Shown here: positions 35,122-45,690 of the stretch, in pieces
Layout of the letters: every line of letters starts with the position of its first letter
Numbering within the stretch: the stretch's first letter is position 1
Origin: Zantedeschia hybrid cultivar
Lineage: Eukaryota > Streptophyta > Magnoliopsida > Alismatales > Araceae
Assembly: GCA_030544215.1 (NCBI GenBank)
Contig: JARZZO010000004.1
Span: 45,497,980-45,561,979 of the forward strand
DNA length: 64,000 nucleotides
Reading direction: 5' to 3'
Position numbers and translations under genes: made by a program
The notes under the pieces: generated by a model
Database searches by the model: none
Told to the model about the DNA's origin: nothing
The model's input: the letters and a program-made list of their open reading frames with translations, nothing else

Positions 35122-37667
35122 TCATTCTTCGGCTTCGGCCTCCTCCGCCTCGGCTGCGGCTTGTCCCGGAGAGGGAGAGGGAGAGGGAGAGTCGACGATC
35201 TGCACCGCTTCAGGAGCAGCAGCCTCCTCAGCCGTAACCTCCTCGTCAGCGGCCTCCTCAGGGACAGCTTCCTCGGGGACCCCCTCAGCGGGCGCAGCTT
35301 CATCATCTGGCGCAGGAGTCAAGGCCCTCTCGGCCATAACTCCCTGCCACCAAGACAGGAGCTCCTTGGCTTCTGCGCCCCTCGGTAGGTCGACCCCAGT
35401 CAGATCGACACTCGGGCAGGCCCTCTGAGCGACAGCCAACCCAAGGTCGAAGACGGAGGAAGAAGCCAGCACTTGAGCTTGGATGATCTCTTCAGTGAAG
35501 TCCGGGCCGGCCTTGTATTCGGCTACGGCCAAGTCTGCTACCTCCTCCAGCTCCCGCTTCAGCGCCGATACCTCCTCGGCGTGCCGCTGCTTCTCCGAGG
35601 CCCGCCGGGAGTCCTTCTCTTGAATCTGGGCCTTGAGGGCCCGGATCTTGGACTGTGCCACGGCGAGCTCCCCCTCGGCCTTCGCCTTGGCCTCGGCAGA
35701 AGCGCGGGCCTCAGCTGTCTTCTCCGCCAGCTGCGCCCGCACCTGGGCACTCGAGGTCACGAGCCCCCCGACTAGAGGCTCGATGTCGGGCACCACCGAA
35801 GTACCCTCGCCCGAGCCATCCGACTCTCTCTCGGCCTCCAGGAGCTGGAGCCGGAGCTGCTCCTGATGGTGCATCAGGACGCTGCCTGTCACCGCAGCCT
35901 GCGAGCCGAAAGCGAACAGTGATCAGAAAAAAGGAAAATCAAGAGAAAGCGAAGGAAAGCTCGACTGAAGCGCCTACAAGCGTATTACCTGGACAGACAG
36001 CCGAGCGCTCATCGCCGCCAGGCTGAGGACCGAATGGTGCTTCAGCCCTTCAAAGGCCGAAGGGAGAGTGAGACTGCGGAGCAGACGGAGGCACGTCTGC
36101 AAGTCTTCCATACTCTCGTCCTCATAGATCCCCGGTTCGGGGCGCCACCACTTGCGCTGCACCCGTGGAGCCTGCGACCCGGCGCCTTCGTCGCCGACCC
36201 CGGCCGCTACAGCCGAAGGAGAATCGCCCCTCGGCGCCTCAGGAGATGCCAGCCTCGCGGCCCTTCGGGCCTCGGCACTCCTCCTGATCAGCGGAGTCTC
36301 CTCCGCATCTACCGCCTCTTCCGACCGGGGGCGCTTCGACGCTCGGCCGCCCCTTCGAGCGGCGAATTTCGACTTTCGCTCCCTCTCGAGAGCGGCAGCA
36401 GCGGCACGGCCCTCAGAAGAAGCCGCAGTCCTTGGGACCCCGCCTCGGGTCCTCGGGGCCCCGGCGTCTCGACCGGGCCTGCCTGCCGCCTGCGGGGTCA
36501 GTGTTCGGCCCGGACCGCGCCGGTCGGATATCCGGTCGAGGAGGGAGTCTAGATTGGCCATCGCTGCAAGCAAGAAAAACCCGTCAGAAGCAAAACAGAG
36601 AACAAGTGCAAACTCAAAACCGACTTACCCTCGGCCGAAACTTCATCAGCATCCTCAGCCGGAAGAGCTTCGGCCAGAGGAGCGGCGGCCCTTCCTCCGC
36701 GGCCCCGCGGAGTCTCCCCGGGAGGAAGATAAGGGAAGGCCCGCACCGGATCGGACCTCGGATCCGGCCATACCCCGGCGGTCACCAGACGCTCCGACGC
36801 GCTGAGAAGCCCCCAGACACTATACGGGGCCATCATCTGGATGCGACCCACGAGGATGCTCTGGACCGGGGTAAGGGTAGGAGGATCCGAGAGGCCCGCA
36901 GCCAGCGGCGCCCATTCAGTAGGGAAGGGCCACAAACCCTTCTCCTTCTCCGGCAGGGAGACGAAGACGAACTTCCTCTTCCAGCCGTGGATGGACGAAG
37001 GCTTCCCGGAGAATACGCTTCGCCCAACCCGAGGGACGAAGCAATACCACTCGGACTTCCCCTGCCTCTGAATTTTGAAGAGGCAGCGGAAGACATTGAT
37101 GGAAGGGCGAATCTTCACTTGAGCAAAGACGCTCAAGAAACCGTATACGGTGCGCCAGGAGTTGGGAAAGAGCTGAGACGGAGCCAGCGCGTAGAAACTG
37201 AGAAGGTTGATGACGAAGGTGGGGAGTGGAAGACGGAAACCCGCCTCGAAGCTATCAACGTAAATGGAGAAGGAACCCGGGCGGAAAGTGTTAGCCCGGG
37301 TGGCGGAGTCAGGCCGAATGACCGTCGTCCAGGAAGGGAGCTGGAAGTAGGAGACCAGGCGCGTAACCTCTGCGTCCGAAAGGGCGCAGGATGCTTCCGA
37401 AGCCATATCCGGACGACGGCGTCCCGAAGTAGAAGCCTGGCCTGGGCTCCGGGCCTCTTCGGCATACTCGGCCCCGGAGGTCTCGGCCCCGGAAACCTCG
37501 GCTCCGGAAGCCTCGGACCCCTCAGTCCCGGAGACCTCGGGTTCTTCGGACATAGCTGGGGCGGAGGAGTCTGAGGTGAGGGGATCCGACAAGAGAGATT
37601 GCAGGGAGCGGGAAGGAGTATACTCCTCGTCCGAAGGAGTAATCTCACTAGAAGAATCCCGGACCAT
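35122..37667 (-). CDS. Antisense gene of the Tat element, three exons
   Basis: A minus-strand gene facing gag-pol. Exon 1 is 37667-36629, exon 2 is 36563-35989 and exon 3 is 35898-35122. Introns of 65 bp (36628-36564, GTAAGT...TTGCAG) and 90 bp (35988-35899, GTAATA...TCGCAG) have GT-AG ends, and the joined length is an exact multiple of three: 796 residues. Exon 1 holds the plant 'putative gypsy type transposon' domain (PF04195-like; VDSFEAGFRLPLPTFVINLL, then FKIQRQGKSEWYCFVP). Exon 2 is basic, with a possible nuclear signal (RGGRASKRPRSEE). Exon 3 is a coiled coil (EVSALKRELEEVADLAVAEY) with an acidic tail. The open frame extends above 37667 only from a TTG, so I chose the ATG. Antisense ORFs are known in Tat elements; their function is not established. 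Confidence 0.85.
35899..35988 (-). other. Intron 2 of the antisense gene
   Basis: On the minus strand it begins GTAATACGC after CTGTCTGTCCAG and ends TTCGGCTCGCAG. It lies between codons and has a T-rich tract before the acceptor. Confidence 0.75.
36564..36628 (-). other. Intron 1 of the antisense gene
   Basis: On the minus strand it begins GTAAGTCGG and ends TTGCTTGCAG. The split codon (G, then CG) gives alanine and keeps the frame into ATGGCCAATCTAGAC. At 65 bp it is near the short end of plant introns. Confidence 0.75.
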
Positions 37668-37935
37668 AAGGCCACGAAGGGAAGGAGGAAAGCTGGGGCT
37701 TACTCGCAGAAAGGGGGAAGAAGGTCTCTCCTGAGCCGAGTGCGGCTCCTCAAACCTCCCAGCTCCACCCGCGATGCGCTCCAAGGAATGGAGACCTTCC
37801 CACAGTGGCCGGCGAGCTCGGACGAAGCCTTCAGGAAGCTAGCTTTCCGCAGGAGAGGGAAGAAGAGCTTGGGAGGTTGTAGAGAAGACGTAGGCACAGC
37901 GGCAGGAAGAAGAACAGTGCCCTGCTGAGGGCTTG

Positions 37936-37943
37936 TATTTATA
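37936..37943 (-). promoter_or_regulatory. TATA box of the antisense gene
   Basis: The minus strand reads CTCTATAAATACAAG. A start about 30 bp downstream gives a leader of about 240 nt before the ATG at 37667. The box is independent of the LTR promoters and points the other way. Confidence 0.65.
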
Positions 37944-38539
37944 GAGCTCGCTCGGAGCGCCTCCCGCCGAAGCCAACGGCCGAGATCGTCCCGCTCGTCT
38001 CCTCGCCCCTCTCAGATGCACGCCACGTGCGTCGTCCTTCGGCAATGATGACGGACCGGCTCCGGGACTTACAGCGAAGCAATCGACCGCTGAGGGCGCT
38101 CCGACCCTTCGGCTGACCGCCCGATACGCGCCACGTGTCCCGATCCGCGCGCTGAAGGTGAAAGAGGCGGCAATCCGAGTGGAGCCTCGGGCAGAGAGCC
38201 GAGGCGATCCGCGACCAGAGATCGGTCAGGATCCATTTGTGTTTTCGACGGGGCGACCGGATGCGCGACGCGTGTCCCGTGCTTCCTCGCGAGGCGACGC
38301 GCCATCCCGTCCATTTAATGAAACCTGACACGAGTCAGAGGGCTCGGCCCTTTCGCCTTCTTGGCTCCGAGGCTTCGTCGCCACTCCGAGCGGAAATGAA
38401 GCAACCGCATAGCCGTCGGCCGACCGAGGGCCCCCTCTTCCCAATAAAAAAGGAGAGCAGAGCTTCGGGTAAGACACCTGTCACGATGCTCTTTTGACAG
38501 CTTCGGGCTATACTCTCGCCATCTCAAAACTGAGGAAGA
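37944..38539. other. Untranslated end of the Tat element
   Basis: GC-rich stretch between the antisense promoter and the polypurine tract. Several frames are open because of base composition, but I recognise no product. Confidence 0.5.
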
Positions 38540-38552
38540 CAAGAGTGGGGGG
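38540..38552 (+). other. Polypurine tract of the Tat element
   Basis: CAAGAGTGGGGGG, 5 bp before the 3' LTR. This is the primer for plus-strand DNA synthesis. Confidence 0.8.
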
Positions 38553-38557
38553 CTATG

Positions 38558-39612
38558 TGATGAGGCAGAATCCGATTCGGCCCATTAGAGCAGGCCCAAA
38601 CCCCGTTCAGCCCAACAGCAGCAGTATCAGGCCCTCCGGGAGCCTCCGGCCCATCGGCGGCCCAGCAGCCCTCGGCCCAGTAAGCGGCACCGTCGCTCCC
38701 AGCCCAACAGGCTTCAGCCCGTCAGCGGCCCACCAGCCTTCGGCCCGGGAACAGCACGGCAGCCCAAGGCCCAGCAGGCTTCGGCTCCTCAGCGGCCCAA
38801 CCCCTTTCGGCCCGATAGCCGAGTCCGGCCCACTCCAGTGGCGGATCCGACACTATGGCGGTTTACCAGTAAGCCCAAACATAGTCCTATATCGGCTACC
38901 ACCGTTAACCGACCTCTATCCTCCGCTATAAATACTCCGCTATTTATTGCCAAAGGTATGCAACTCTTTGCCTCCGAGACCCTTAAGGACTACGGTCCAA
39001 ATAGCATTAAAGCTACTTCTTGCCTTCTGAATCGAATCATCTTCAGAAGCTAACTTGACCGTCGGAGGGGGTTCCTAAGGGCCAGAGCCCGGGACTCCTG
39101 CTGACCGGTTTCTTCTTCTTTCCCTCCTGCAGGAGCTCGGTTCGAATCATCGCCGACCTTCCCGAGTCGGTCTCGGCCGCCGACCTCGGATTCCTCTCCT
39201 TGGTCTCGACGCCGTACGACGGCTGCCCCGCAACGGGAGACTCGGCCCCGCGCTGTCCCTTCGTCCGACAAAAAGGGGCTCTTGGGCTCACTATCCAAGA
39301 GCAAGCCGAGTCCGAGACCCTTCCGGCCTCGGACCGTCGGCTTCAGCTTCATCGCCTGTCGGCTGTATAGCCAGGAAGAGCTTCATCCGCGCCGCCCCTT
39401 CGCCCGCCGAAGGAGCCTCGGCCCCGGCTTCCCGGGGACGAGTCCGCACCGACCGAGGCGCCCTTCAGCCTTCGGACCCTCGTCTCCGCCTCCGCCTCCT
39501 CGGCCTTCCGGATCCCCGTCGGGCCTCAACAACACCGATCCGAACCGGCTTCGGATCCATTTCTCCGGGTTCCAGCCTCGGAATCCGGTCGTGATAGATC
39601 CAGTCTACATCA
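38558..39612 (+). mobile_element. 3' LTR of the Tat element
   Basis: 1055 bp, the same length as the 5' LTR with no insertions or deletions, and about seven single-base differences. It ends CTACATCA before the duplication CAAAC. Confidence 0.95.
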
Positions 39613-40524
39613 CAAACCATGGGTTGGCTTTCCACTCGCAGCTAATTAGAACGGCCTATAGTAATTTGTCATTAATCTATGCACATTATAAATTAAAGAA
39701 GGTAGGTTAAAATATTCTAAACTAAACACTTGATTGTAATTAATGGGGAGTTGGAGACCTCACCTGCGGTTCTCTGCCAGGTGCGAGAAAAGCACAAGAG
39801 GGACAGCTTTTACCAAGTTGAAGGCCTACACATGTGCAGCCTACCGCTTTCAACACGCCAGCTTTTACCAGGTTTAGAAAGAGAGATGAAGACACCTAGC
39901 CATCCTTTATTAGATTAGAGAGAGAGAAGGATAGAGAGAGAGAGAGAGGGAGGGTCGTCTGCACCTGTAATGTCTATCCTTCCACACCTATGCCAAACCC
40001 TCCATCCACCGTCCTCTAGTAGGTTTGTGAGAGAAAGAAAGATGGAGACCACCGTCTAACAAGCTTGAGGGAGATAGAGAGCGATGGAGACAGGAAGATG
40101 AGTCCAAGTCACGGGATGGAGTCCACGGCAGTTGCCTTCTCTTTTAGGACTGTGTGAGAGAGAGAGAGAGGATGTGTGCCCACTAACGAAAGAGGCTTCC
40201 GCAGGATGCTGCGCGTGGGAGGGAGACAACCCATCATGCATGCACCATGGCACATTAGACCCTCAACTATAGATGTTGCAAATTGATCTGGCATATTGTG
40301 CCTCGGTTCACGTTTTGATGTAGCCAGAAAGATCTACCCCTTCTAACGGAAGAGAGAGAATATAACGGCAATATCCTTATAATTGCCATTAATGATTTGA
40401 TTTAATGGCAATTTCTACAAATGTCACTATAAATTATTTGAATAACAATTCTCTTCGATCAATAGCGGCCTTCTTACGGATAGCCGTTATTAAATTGCCA
40501 GTAAAAATCACATGTGTTGTAGTG
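39613..40524. other. CACTA right part and terminus
   Basis: It completes the second unit of the 218-bp duplication, then runs through GA-repeat microsatellites (39915-39953, 40153-40170) to a subterminal zone with CGGCAAT, TAATGGCAATT and ATAGCCGTTA words. It ends with the terminal repeat TGTTGTAGTG (40515-40524). I see no gene. Confidence 0.65.
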
Positions 40525-41145
40525 CTATCACAGCCCCAATCACTGATTGCATCAAAAAGGGTGCCCTTAAGTGGACATCAGCTGCCTCCAAGGCATTTAT
40601 AGAACTCAAAGATAAAATGACCCAAGCTCCCGTCCTTCGCCCTCCTAATTTCACTAAAGTCTTTGAAGTTTCTTGTAATGCCTCCGAGGTAGCATAAGAG
40701 GAGTGTAGATCCAAGAGGGACACCCGGCGGCCTACTTTAGTAAGAAGTTGACAGATGCTGCATTGAAATACTCAACCTATGATAAACAATTTTATGCTAT
40801 GGTACAATCCCTCAGACATTGGAGACATTACCTTCTGTCCCAAGAATTTGTCCTATACATAGATCATGAGGCTATAAGGCATTTGAGCTCCCAAAAGAAG
40901 TTGAATTCTAAGCATGCTAGGTGAGTAGAATTTCTCCAGGACTACACATTCATCCTAAGACATAAGGCAAGGGCTGAGAATCACGTTGTAGATGCATTGA
41001 GTAGGTGGACTTCCTTGTTAACAGTTGTAGGAGTAAAAGTGACTAGCTTTGAGCAACTTAAAGAGAGCCATCCAAATTGCACCGACTTTGGTAGCACGAA
41101 CGCAGCCCTCACCTCGGGACCCTCTAGGGAGTATAGTGATTACCT
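40525..41145 (+). pseudogene. RNase H of Gypsy element A
   Basis: It resumes directly after the CACTA element: ITAPITDCIKKGALKW, then after a frameshift near 40700 KLTDAALKYSTYDKQFYAMV, YIDHEAIRHLSSQKKLNSKH and ARAENHVVDALSR. These are the Gypsy RNase H landmarks. A frameshift and at least one stop make it inactive. The integrase follows. Confidence 0.75.
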
Positions 41146-41149
41146 TCTG

Positions 41150-42330
41150 TCCCGCGCACCTTAGTGCATGATTTTCTCATTTGGGAGATACATGTTGAAG
41201 GGCTTGCAGGGCATTTTTGTCGCAACAAGACCATCGAGGCTATTGAGTGCCAATTCTATTGGCCTAGCGTCAAGCGAGATGTGGCTAAGATTGTTGCCCA
41301 ATGTAGGATTTCTGCCATGGCCAAGCAAGTGAAGTAGAACACTGGCCTTTACATTCCTTTACCCATCCCATATCGACCCTAGCAGGATGTGAGTATGGAT
41401 TTTGTCCTAAGATTGCCTCAAACAGCTCATAGGCATAACTTCATCCTTGTTGTTGTGGACCATTTCTCTAAGATAGCCCACTTTATTCCTTGCTCCAAGA
41501 CTGTTGATGCCAATAGGGTTGCCCGCCATTTCTATGATGAGATTGTATGCCTTCATGGCCTACCCAAGACCATTGTCTCAGATCAAGATGTGAAGTTCAC
41601 TAGCTACTTCTGGAAAATATTGTGACTTCTGATGGGCAATTTCCTAAAATTCTCCACTGAATATCACTCACAGACTGATGGTCAAACTAAAGTGGTCAAC
41701 AGAAGTCTAGTGAACTTTCTTAGATGTCTGGTAAGAGAGCATGCTAGTAATTGGGACCTAATCTTTTCAAGATCTACATTTGCATACAATAGTTCCGTCA
41801 ATAGGACAACATGCATGAGTCCTTTCGACATTGTTTATGGTTTTGCACCTAGGAAGCTAGTGGACCTCATTCCCCTCCCCATACATGTTAGGACTTCTGA
41901 ATCTGCTACGTCATTTGCATGACATTTTAAGGAATTTCATGAAAAGATCAACAAGCAAATTAGTCTTAGTAATGAGACCTACAAGCAGTTGGCTGATTCA
42001 CACCGCTGGCATCAAGAATTTAAAGAGGGGGATCTTGTGATGGTTAGGATGCAACCTGAAAGGTTTCCCTCAAGAACCATCAAAAAATTGTAGGCCCGTC
42101 GAGCTGGCCCATTCAGAGTCCTAAAGTAGATTGGGACAAATGCCTATGTGGTGGACTTACCTCATGATAACAGCATTAGCACAACATTCAATATCGCGGA
42201 TCTGGTTGCGTACAAGGAGCCAGTAGCAATTCCCAATGATCCATTTAAGCCTTCTCCACTTATTGAGAGCGACCCAGTCCTTGAGTGTCCACCACCCACA
42301 ACAAATGGACAACATGAGCACGTTGATAGG
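41150..42330 (+). pseudogene. Integrase of Gypsy element A
   Basis: Zinc part partly kept (GLAGHFCRNKTIEAI, then WPSVKRDVAKIVAQC), catalytic core with SMDFVLRLPQTAHRHN and VSDQDVKF holding the two Asp, and a tail with FKEGDLVMVRMQPERFP, ARRAGPFRVLK and TTFNIADLVAYKEP. The third catalytic residue, Glu in the TDGQTE motif, is Lys here (codon 41689-41691). Stops occur near 41335, 41623, 41920, 42091 and 42127, with a frame change near 41625. It is not functional. Confidence 0.8.
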
Positions 42331-42581
42331 AGGTATAACACACACCAGTCTATCCAGATATAAGATGTCCTGTCCCTAATATCCTATGATTAAGAATAAT
42401 TTAGGAATTATTATTAGGAATATTGGTCTCATTATCATAATCTCATTATGATCTAATATTTCTTGCATACTTTCTAAGGACTTCATTATGCACAATAAGT
42501 TAAACGCCAATCAACATAATGAATTAATTGTCATTTATTAATGAACTAGAATGTTTATATACTCTATATAATTGGCTTTAA
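42331..42581 (-). repeat. Extra copy of the Copia LTR end beside the 3' LTR
   Basis: This stretch matches 6984-7238, the Copia LTR flank that lies just outside the 5' LTR of element A, and it likewise runs straight into LTR sequence. A small deletion has removed the junction itself (ACCTATTGATGAG in the left copy). An intact Gypsy element should have only its own polypurine tract here. Confidence 0.75.
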
Positions 42582-44275
42582 GGACATTTTGAGCACATCT
42601 CTTTATCTCGGGGATTGTCTTCCTTTTTGCGTCTATCATGTTTTTTTTTTTTTTTTAAGCTTATGATGTATAGGCCTTAGCTAATAGTAATTAGGGCCAT
42701 CTTAATATTTTTGTTTTTAGCTAATATTTTGATCATGTAAAGAGTTGGCACGTCCGTAAAAAGAGGACCAGCCCCCTCATTTGGAAGTAGTTGAAGAAAT
42801 TCGAATTTGGCTCTTTAGAGTTCAAGTGTTATCCCTCTCCAGAATTCTCTCTCACTCTAGTTCTCTCTTCTCTCTCTAATCTCTCTTCTCTCTCTGCCTA
42901 GAATAAGGAGACGCCCCTCTCTCTCCTCTCTCTCTAGGCTCTGTTTACACCTCCTACCCTCCCCTCTTACCCTCATTAATTCCCAAACTCCTACCCCATT
43001 CATACCAGCCCACTTACACACCCTTCTTTACTCTACCCCTCGTCTACCTAAGGCCATTTAAGCCATTCTCTTCTCCCCTAGAAGGCCAGCCAACCACCCA
43101 CCATCTACCTCAACCCTAAACAAGCCACATCACCAACCACCTCAGTCCTAAATTGACCACCTAACCATCCACATCAGCCTGAGTCTGTTCACATCCCTTA
43201 GGAGCAATAAATCCACCTCTTAACCCTCCCTAATATCATAACCCCAATAGCTCTCATCACCTTCCTAACAACCACTAATCACTTCCACCACACCCAAAAG
43301 CCCCCACTCAGAATTCTTCCTCATTTTTTGGTTCTACAGCACCCCTTTCTCTCTAACTCGTCCCCACCATTTCCCTCTCACTGCCACTCCTCACCCACCA
43401 ACTTCCCCTACCTCTCCACCATCACGTCCATCACCAATACTGCAACTGAAGCTCAGTGTGAAGAACAACATGGTGGTTGTCTTCTATGGCGGCTTCGTAG
43501 GAGCAAGGGCACCATCCTTAGGTCGTCGTCATCATCCCCAACATCTTCTCTGTCGTTGCGTCATCAACAATGAGGATCCCATTTCCTTGATGGCAACGCA
43601 ACAGTCCACACCAAAGCACCATCTCCGGTACCATTGAAGCAAGGAAACAACATACCTTCGATTTTGAGTTCTTTCTTCCTCATCCCCGCATTCAACCCCC
43701 ACCTATGTGTGCATAGTTGTTGTAAGTTATGTGATCATCCCCTCCCCGAGTTCACCCTCCCTATGTGAGGGTTTGTGGCTTGGTTGTAACCAGTAGGTCG
43801 AAGCTTCCTTGACGCTGTGCGCCTTATCACTATGCACATCCCCGCGCGACCACGTCTCCGAGTGGAGCCAATATTGGAGATCGGCTTGGTAAGCACTGCA
43901 TCCCTCTTCTCATTAGTTCTATTTGATCCTTATCTTAATCAACTGTACACGCCATAAGTGAGTGAGAGCGTCTATTTTCCACTACTATTTTATGTGATTG
44001 CCACTAGGAGAGAGAGTGGCAAGCGAGAACCTATGCTTTGTGAGTATATAGATCCACCGCAATGGTATTGGCCTTCCCCTTCAGAAGGTAGTTCTAATAC
44101 TACCTTGTCCCTCTCGCCCCTCCAGTGGGTTAAATCCATAGGCTTGAAAGCCTTCCGACCACCGTAGATCCTCTACAAGGATTACTGATCGCGAATGTGA
44201 ATCATCTAAATATGCAAGGTATTCGAGTGCTAAGTTAATAGTTGGTGTCCCATACACCTAAAGCGTCATCCTATT
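42582..44275 (+). mobile_element. 3' LTR of Gypsy element A, main part
   Basis: It aligns to the 5' LTR from GACATCCTGAGC onward: CTTTATCTCGGGGATT, the CT-rich leader, CCATTTAAGCCATTCTCTTC, then the end region. It is interrupted at 44275 by the Tekay-like element (duplication CTATT) and finishes at 52787-52800. The TATA box is lost. The old divergence from the 5' LTR is obvious by eye. Confidence 0.8.
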
Positions 44276-44365
44276 TGTAAGGACTGAGGTTTCGGGTTCA
44301 GTGTTCGGGTCGGTTTCGGGTCGGAATCTCCTGGTTTGGACCTTGAGGGGTCTTGAGAATTTTCC

Positions 44366-44681
44366 TTTAATGACGTCGACCCTGCACGACGCCTTTCAAA
44401 TGGCGTCTTGCTAGGTGGACGCCATTTAGGTCTTTAGTTGTTGTGCCACGTAGGCGCCACGTGGGCGGGTTTCGGGCCGCAAGAGTACGGCCCCTGACTT
44501 GTCGTCTGATAGGCGTCTGTGATGGACGACGCGATTCAAACTGCGACCCTGAGATGTCAGTGTACGGTGCCGGTCTTGTCGTCTGAACGGCGTCGGTAGT
44601 GGTGGACGCATTTCAGAGCTTCTGTCAGTACGGCCCGTCTTGTCATCTGATAGGCGTCTGGATAGGTCGACGCGTTTTACC
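44366..44681 (+). repeat. GACGCC hairpin cluster 1, Tekay-like 5' LTR
   Basis: Five short inverted repeats. Examples are TTTAATGACGTC with GACGCCTTTCAAA (44366-44400), CAAATGGCGTC with GACGCCATTTAG (44397-44429), and CTGATAGGCGTC with GACGCGTTTTA (44647-44680). Unit length is about 33-38 bp. The same cluster is at 50336-50640 in the 3' LTR. Confidence 0.85.
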
Positions 44682-45222
44682 ATTGTTCGGATTAACCCCG
44701 CGAGCCTTCCTTTCTTTCCCTCATTTTTCTCATCCTCTCACTCTCTCTCCTCCCCTCTCCGCTTCCTCCGACCCCTTTCTTCCCCTTTCCCTTCCTCTTC
44801 TTCCTCTTCCACCACTCCAACGCCTCTCTACCTCTCACCACTACCACCACCACTTCCTTCGCGGCGTTCCATTCTCCGGACGGCGGCCGACGTCCCGGCG
44901 GAGTGGCGACGTCTTCGGGGGTACCGGCGGCGGCCTGCGGTGCGGCGGTTCGGCGGCACAGAGCGAGGAGTTCAAGAACCGGTAGGGGGACGAACCTTGC
45001 GTAGATTGCACTCGTTTCATTCGTAGTTTCCATGTGTTGCATGATGCGTTTAGAGGTAGAACAAGCATGTTAGGGGTTCATCTTGATGGGAATGAGGGTT
45101 TCTATGAATGTGGGTTTATGATGGTTTGGCTTGCCCCTCTTTCTCCTCTGTTTTTGGGCGATTTTGGAGTTTTTGGGGGTGAAAAGGGAGCCTTCCGGCA
45201 GGAGACAGGACCTGGTTTCTGG

Positions 45223-45690
45223 CGCTAAAAGACGTCGTGCATAGACGACGCCTTTTAGAAGGGCGTCGGGCCATCATGACGCCTTTTAGGCAGAAATCGT
45301 TCCACTCAGGCTCTGTTAGTTCGGGGATTCTGACGCTAAAGACGTCATGCTTGGACGACGCGATTTGGAATAGCGTCGGGCCACCATGACGCCTTTTAGG
45401 CAGAAATCCCCCGATTAAGGTTTTCTGCTAATTCCGGATTTCTGTGTGAGCGCGTCTGAGGACAGTGACGCCTTTTAAAAGGCGGCTTCCCAGGACGACG
45501 CGTTTTAAAGAGAATCAACTGTAGCCTATCCCTGCTTCTGTCACTAATAGGCGACGAGGGATGGCGACGCGTTTTAATAGGGTGGGCCTGTGACGACGCC
45601 TTGTATGCCATATTCTGAGGCTGGGATTTCATGAACCAATTTAGGATGCTTGAATGGCGTCGGCCTTGGGTGACGCGATTCAAGACAGAA
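45223..45690 (+). repeat. GACGCC hairpin cluster 2, Tekay-like 5' LTR
   Basis: Eight or more arms in alternating orientation, for example CTAAAAGACGTC, GACGCCTTTTAG, GGGCGTCGGGCC and GACGCCTTTTAGG within 45225-45290. Adjacent hairpins share arms. The same cluster is at 51187-51660. Confidence 0.85.

Larger units (their letters stand above)
26618..39612 (+). mobile_element. Tat-lineage Gypsy element, young and near-intact
   Basis: Two LTRs of 1055 bp each, starting TGATGAGGCAG and ending CTACATCA, with perfect CAAAC duplications at 26613-26617 and 39613-39617. In order it holds a primer site, an intact Gag-Pol frame, a 73-bp tandem array, an antisense three-exon gene, a polypurine tract and the 3' LTR. 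A second (archaic) RNase H between the first RNase H and integrase, plus an antisense ORF downstream of pol, are marks of the plant Tat lineage. Its GC-rich sequence contrasts sharply with the AT-rich CACTA element around it. Confidence 0.95.
18483..40524 (-). mobile_element. CACTA (En/Spm) transposon, 22 kb with nested Gypsy
   Basis: It begins CACTACAACA and ends TGTTGTAGTG, with the 3-bp duplication CTA on both sides (18480-18482 and 40525-40527). Removing the element restores the Pol reading of Gypsy element A (FNT then ITAPITD). Both genes, a TNPA-like accessory protein and a TNP2-type transposase, lie on the minus strand. A Tat-lineage Gypsy element of 12,995 bp sits inside, so the CACTA element itself is about 9 kb. 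Subterminal repeats with GGCGATT and CGGCAATT words follow the left end. Confidence 0.9.

Noticed and set aside
37133..37675. 180-codon minus-strand frame and several plus-strand frames over the antisense gene
   Set aside because: They are frame shadows of the antisense gene in very GC-rich sequence.
37692..37784. Upstream extension of the antisense gene to 37784
   Set aside because: The extension begins at TTG; the first ATG in frame is at 37667 and fits the TATA box spacing.
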